Positions 59,809 through 64,000 of a stretch of 64,000 nt of DNA are shown here, piece after piece; the first letter of the stretch is position 1; each line of letters begins with the position of its first letter. This stretch comes from Anastatus disparis. Lineage: Eukaryota > Arthropoda > Insecta > Hymenoptera > Eupelmidae. The notes below the pieces were generated by a model that searched no databases, was not told the DNA's origin, and saw only the letters and a list, made by a program, of their open reading frames with translations. The position numbers and the translations under genes are program-made. Location: NCBI GenBank assembly GCA_017163975.1, contig JAFFSR010000369.1, positions 4,294,001-4,358,000 on the forward strand. Direction: 5' to 3'.

Positions 59809-60737
59809 TATAGAATATTGCGCATCAATTCAAAGTGTAAAATATATTTTTGATTATTTACATAAAGGTGAAGACCAAGCATTTTGTAAATTTAAAAGAA
59901 TAAGTAATGAAAGTAATTCAGAAATATTTGATGAAATTACGCACTACGTAAATGATAGGTATTTAAGCCCTATGGAAGCAGCGTGACGTTTACAAGAGTT
60001 TTCTATTTGTGGTAGAAGCCATGCTGTAGTACGTTTAGCTATTCACTGAGAATCAACAGAAAGTTATTTTTAAAGAAAATAAAGGATCACAAACTTTAAA
60101 TAACTAAAAAAACAACATTAACAGCTTGGTTTAAAACAAATAAAAAAGATGAATTTGCAAGTAAATTAAAATATGTTAGTATCCCACAATATTACGCATT
60201 TAATTATTCTAAAAAAATTTAGACAAAAAAAACTCGTATACGAAAAAATTATACCATAGGTCGCTTAAATATGGTTTTCCCTAAAGATAGTGAACTTTTT
60301 TTTTAAAATTAATATTAAATCGAGTTAAAGGTGTGGCATATAAAGATTTAAAAACGTATGATAACATAACATACAATTCTTACAAAGAAGTTGCAACACT
60401 TCTTGGATTAATTGAACATGATTCAGAAATATATAATATATTTAATGAAGCATGCAATATAATGCTGCCATTTCAATTACGTAAATTTTTTGCATGGTTT
60501 CTCATCGCTGAAAACATTCAAGGTGATTATATTTGGGATAAATTTAAAAATTATTTCATTGAAGACTTTTCTGAAAATGAAGAAAATAGTGCTTTATATC
60601 ATATTGATAATATATTGTCAACAGAACATATGTCCTGTAAAGATTGTGGATTACCTTAACCAAACTTAAATTCAATGAATTTAAATGATAATTACAAAAA
60701 TGAAATTATAGATAGTGAACAAATTTTTAAAATAATA

Positions 60738-60764
60738 AGACACACACCTGCACAAAAAAATCTG

Positions 60765-60824
<60 letters not shown>

Positions 60825-60852
60825 TAAGGGGGTTCCCCCCTGCTCGCTCTAC
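60738..60852. mobile_element. Small (AT)n-hairpin element inserted in the Helitron
   Basis: Same unit as 58080-58252 but truncated after ctgctcgctct. It separates the central block (ending near KIIR) from LKQLNDDQKLTKI, the start of the helicase, so it is an insertion into the gene. Confidence 0.6.
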
Positions 60853-62236
60853 TTTAAAACAATTAAATGATGATCAAAAATTAACTAAAATTAATAACAA
60901 AAATACAATGTATTTTATTGATGGTGCTTGAGAACCAGGAAAAACTTTATTAAATAAAACATTAATATTCTATTTTATATCAATAGGTATAAAAATTTTG
61001 TCAATGGCTTGGACTGGTATTGCATCTACCTTACTACCGAAAGATATGACAAGTCATAGAACTTTTAGATTAACTTTAGATATAAATAATATTGAAACTA
61101 TATTTCTAGAATTAGATTCAGATGAATAACAATTACGGGAATTTGATGTAATAATCTGGGATAAAGCATCACTGATTCCAAAAAAGCACTAGAATTAGTT
61201 AATACTACATTAAAAGACGTTTGTAATAATAATACTTTTGGTGGAAAATTAATTATATTAGGTGGTGATTTTTGTCAAATTCTACCAGTAATTAAACACG
61301 GGAATAGAAATGTAATAATTCAAGAAACAATAAAACACTTATTTTTATGGCCATTTTTTAATATTCTAAAACTAACACAAAATATTCGTTCTGAAGATAA
61401 ACATTTCGCTTCCTTTTTATTAAAAATTGGCGAAAGAAATATAAATGCTTTCATAATACCTAAACAATTAAAAACGGAGATATTTGTTTAAAAATTTTTT
61501 CTGATATTAATAAAAATTATTCTATTAATAAAGTCATTTTAGCTCCTCATAATGACGATATTAATAAATTAAATAAAAAAGTTTTAAAATTATTAAGTAA
61601 AGAAGTTAAAACTTAGTACAGTATCGATTATGCTACACATGAAGATGTTGATCAAAGTGATGATAACATTTATTTAAATTATCATATTGAATTTTTAAAT
61701 AAAATTAGAGAAGGCTTACCTCCGCATAAATTAAATTTAAAAATTAATGTCATAATAATGTTAATAAGAAATTTAAGTATATCAGAAGGATTATGCAATG
61801 GTAAACGATTAAAAATTATAAATTTATATAATCATAATATTGAAGCGGAAATAATTACGGGTAATAAAAGTAGAAATAAAGTTTTCATTCCGAGAATTAC
61901 TTTAAATACAGGAAAGAATTAATTATTACCATTAATTCTCTATAGGAAACAATTTCCAAGTGTGTTAGCATTTGCGATCACTATTAATAAATCTCAGGGT
62001 CAAAGTTTTGATAGTGTAGGTTCATTCATTGAAAGACCTTTGTTTTCACACGGTCAATTGTCATATGTTACTTTATCTAGATTTAAAACTTTAAATAATA
62101 TTTTTATTCAAAATAATTCAGAAGATTCATAAAAAATAAACAATATTGTTTGGAGAACAATTTTTAATAGTTAAACATATTAATATTACTAAACTCACAA
62201 ATAATATTATTTTCATATTTTATATAAGATATGTAG

Positions 62237-62605
62237 TGGGATCCAGAACAAAATTATTATGTAATACCAAATAATGCTGAAGAAGAAGATTATTTACAAA
62301 ATTTAAATTCACAAATAGATGAATACGTAGCATTTGAAAATGATTCCATCAATTCTTTTATAGAAACAGATGAATTATATTATTATCAATCATTAATTAA
62401 AAGCAAAAAAAAAAATAATAATATAATTCAAGTATTGAACAATTGGAACAATGTCCTTATTATTATTAAAAATTTTACAATAAAAATCTTCAAGTTTCGT
62501 ATAAATAATAATTTAATAAATGAAAATTTTTTAGAAAATGATAAAAATTACAAAGAATATATTTTGAAAATATCAAACATATTAAATCATATAAAACAAA
62601 CTTAA
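62237..62605 (+). pseudogene. Orphan Helitron-associated open frame
   Basis: An open stretch of 122 codons follows the helicase: WDPEQNYYVIPNNAEEEDYL, then SQIDEYVAFENDSINSFIET and, near the end, KIFKFRINNNLINENFLEND. Its stop codon is formed by the TTAA of the MITE that begins at 62602. A diverged second copy of the last 65 codons is at about 63130-63330, in an equally open frame (MFRTNNNLINTNFLKNNKNY). I recognise no known domain. Conservation of the protein frame between the copies suggests descent from a real coding sequence, perhaps a Helitron accessory gene. Confidence 0.5.
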
Positions 62606-63007
62606 GAGGGATCCTCATACCGGCATAGAGTTCTACCTTATCTACATTTGAACAATAAATTTTAATAAAAATTTAACTGTTAATGGCGAAAATTTATAGT
62701 AGAGGCATATTCTTAACATTCTAAAGAATTCATTGCAGTGATGAAAGAGAATGTGAGGGTAAAAATAAAGACGAAAAGTGCTTAATACAATTAGCCATCC
62801 AATGTAGTCATAGATAATCGTATTATGAAGTTTTCGTCTTTATTTTTATCCTTATATTGTCTTTCATCACTGCAATAAATTATTTGGAATGTTCAGAATG
62901 TGCCTCTACTATAAATTTCAGCCATAAATAGTTAAATTTTAATTACAATACATAATTCAGAAGTAGATAAGGTCGAACTCTATGTTGGTATGAGAATACC
63001 CCTCAAA
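62602..63007. mobile_element. Palindromic TTAA-type MITE, family K
   Basis: Starts TTAAGAGGGATCCTCATACC and ends with the mirrored ggtatgagaatacccctcaa (the terminal TTAA is decayed to TCAA). Arms include gagttctaccttatctac and tagtagaggcatattc. The centre is near 62800. It cuts the orphan open frame from its continuation. Confidence 0.82.
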
Positions 63008-63114
63008 TGATAAAAATATATATATATATATCAAAATAATTTTACTAAAATAATACTATATTGAGAAATAAATTTTATTTTTTTGTAATTATTAAATAAA
63101 ATTTTTAACAAAAT

Positions 63115-63372
63115 TAAAGTGTAAGAAGTAAATAATATTATTTGAGTATTTAATAATTGGGGCATTGAAAGAAATAGTAATAAAATTTTTAAAACTAAAA
63201 TCTTAATGTTTCGTACAAATAATAATTTAATAAATACAAATTTTTTGAAAAATAATAAAAATTATAATAGATATATTTTAAAAATGACAAACATTAAATC
63301 ATTAAAATTAAAAAAACTTTGTATGTTAAACTTGTTTGTTGAAATAATAATCTTGTCCTTAACTAGTTCTTA
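63115..63372 (+). pseudogene. Second copy of the orphan Helitron-associated frame
   Basis: Open from about 63147 to the stop at 63372, after an in-frame TGA: VFNNWGIERNSNKIFKTKIL, then MFRTNNNLINTNFLKNNKNY and RYILKMTNIKSLKLKK. Aligns with codons 55-120 of the copy at 62237-62605. Tandem duplication within the element, or a second element joined here. Confidence 0.45.
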
Positions 63373-63419
63373 AAAAGCTAGAAGAACCAATTATCAATAG
63401 CTCCCCAGCAAGTTAATCA

Positions 63420-63630
63420 AAAAACTAAATTCCATGCAAAATTAGAAGCAAATCCATCGAGTAGTTCTCGAGATACAGTTTACTAACTGAATTCATACAT
63501 CCACACACATACATACAGACATTTTCTGGAAACCACTTTTTTCGACTCTCCGAGTTCAAATATGTACAAATAAATGAAGAAATAGAAAAAATTTTTTTTT
63601 ATGGATACAATGCTTTCTCTATGAGAAAGC
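63420..63630. repeat. Family D right end
   Basis: Contains gcaaatccatcgagtagttc, catccacacacatacata (a short CA-rich tract), cagacattttctggaaacca, ctctccgagttcaaatatg and the terminal hairpin atgctttctctatgagaaagc. It is the same as the right end at 46530-47130, 5'-truncated. Confidence 0.75.

Positions 63631-63681
<51 letters not shown>
63631..63681. repeat. (AAT)n microsatellite
   Basis: About 17 AAT units starting exactly at the family D terminal hairpin. Confidence 0.95.

Positions 63682-64000
<319 letters not shown>

Larger units (their letters stand above)
58253..63372 (+). pseudogene. Broken Helitron coding region (Rep/helicase)
   Basis: N-terminal zinc-finger-like block MNYVCKCCKAIY (58420-58460), then NLKSLILNDNNFRHLIRYYN. 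The Rep nuclease block contains EFQKRGLPHAHTLL (59025-59065; HAH is the HUH metal-binding motif) and, after the family B insertion, QSVKYIFDYLHKGEDQA with the YxxxYxxK catalytic tyrosine pattern. A central block (YKEVATLLGLIEHDSEIYN, 60375-60430) precedes a PIF1-type helicase: MYFIDGA, stop, EPGKT (Walker A broken), GGDFCQILPV (Walker B region), KLIILGG, LRNLSISEGLCNGKRL-type text and [17 protein letters not shown], then [11 protein letters not shown] (motif VI). Helitrons move by rolling-circle replication. Many stops and three insertions (59416-59808, 60738-60852, 62602-63007) make it inactive. An orphan open frame follows at 62237-62605. Confidence 0.88.

Overview
This is a repeat-dominated eukaryotic nuclear window, very AT-rich and almost free of host genes. 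It is most likely from an insect. The reasons are one spliced exon resembling the furin-like protease 2 cysteine-rich region, plus relics of non-LTR retrotransposons, Helitrons and a Penelope-like element, a tRNA-derived SINE and many palindromic MITEs. A parasitoid-wasp-type genome would fit, but the lineage is inference. There are no bacterial operons, CRISPR arrays or rRNA genes.

Layout. 1-6.9 kb: AT-rich DNA, a TA-targeting MITE carrying a TTAA-targeting MITE, a C-rich tract, a GTGTAT microsatellite and two degenerate tandem arrays. 6.9-10.3 kb: a decayed non-LTR retrotransposon (endonuclease and reverse transcriptase, minus strand) cut by two palindromic TTAA MITEs. 11.0-15.5 kb: a minus-strand Helitron 3' end and helicase, split by a 3.5-kb insertion that starts with a Penelope-like GIY-YIG fragment and contains a palindrome holding a mariner-type MITE holding another repeat. 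15.5-20.4 kb: a SINE with a perfect 17-bp target duplication, palindromes built of short repeats, and a gag-like zinc-knuckle fragment. 20.8-34.05 kb: a giant lopsided inverted-repeat array. Its right arm contains about 17 units of about 300 bp and four near-identical copies of a two-MITE composite. 35.06-35.34 kb: the only convincing host exon (minus strand). 35.8-52.5 kb: MITEs, palindromes, an unassigned GC-richer block, a duplicate of the 14-15.5 kb segment, and a repeat family with an embedded CA/GT microsatellite. 52.5-58.06 kb: a nearly full-length but broken non-LTR element (ORF1, ORF2, 3' tail). 58.1-63.4 kb: a broken plus-strand Helitron with Rep (HUH), YxxxYxxK and helicase blocks, interrupted by three later insertions. 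63.6-64.0 kb: (AAT)n followed by (ATG)n running off the end.

The dominant theme is nested transposition. Several unrelated-looking palindromic families all insert at TTAA, mostly start TTAAGAG, and several share a subterminal motif close to CTGTCCTTGTCTAAT. At three sites in older transposon genes, removing the element plus one TTAA rejoins the reading frame. This group and the giant foldback array are the best candidates for something undescribed. All calls come from reading the sequence; no alignment or database search was run.
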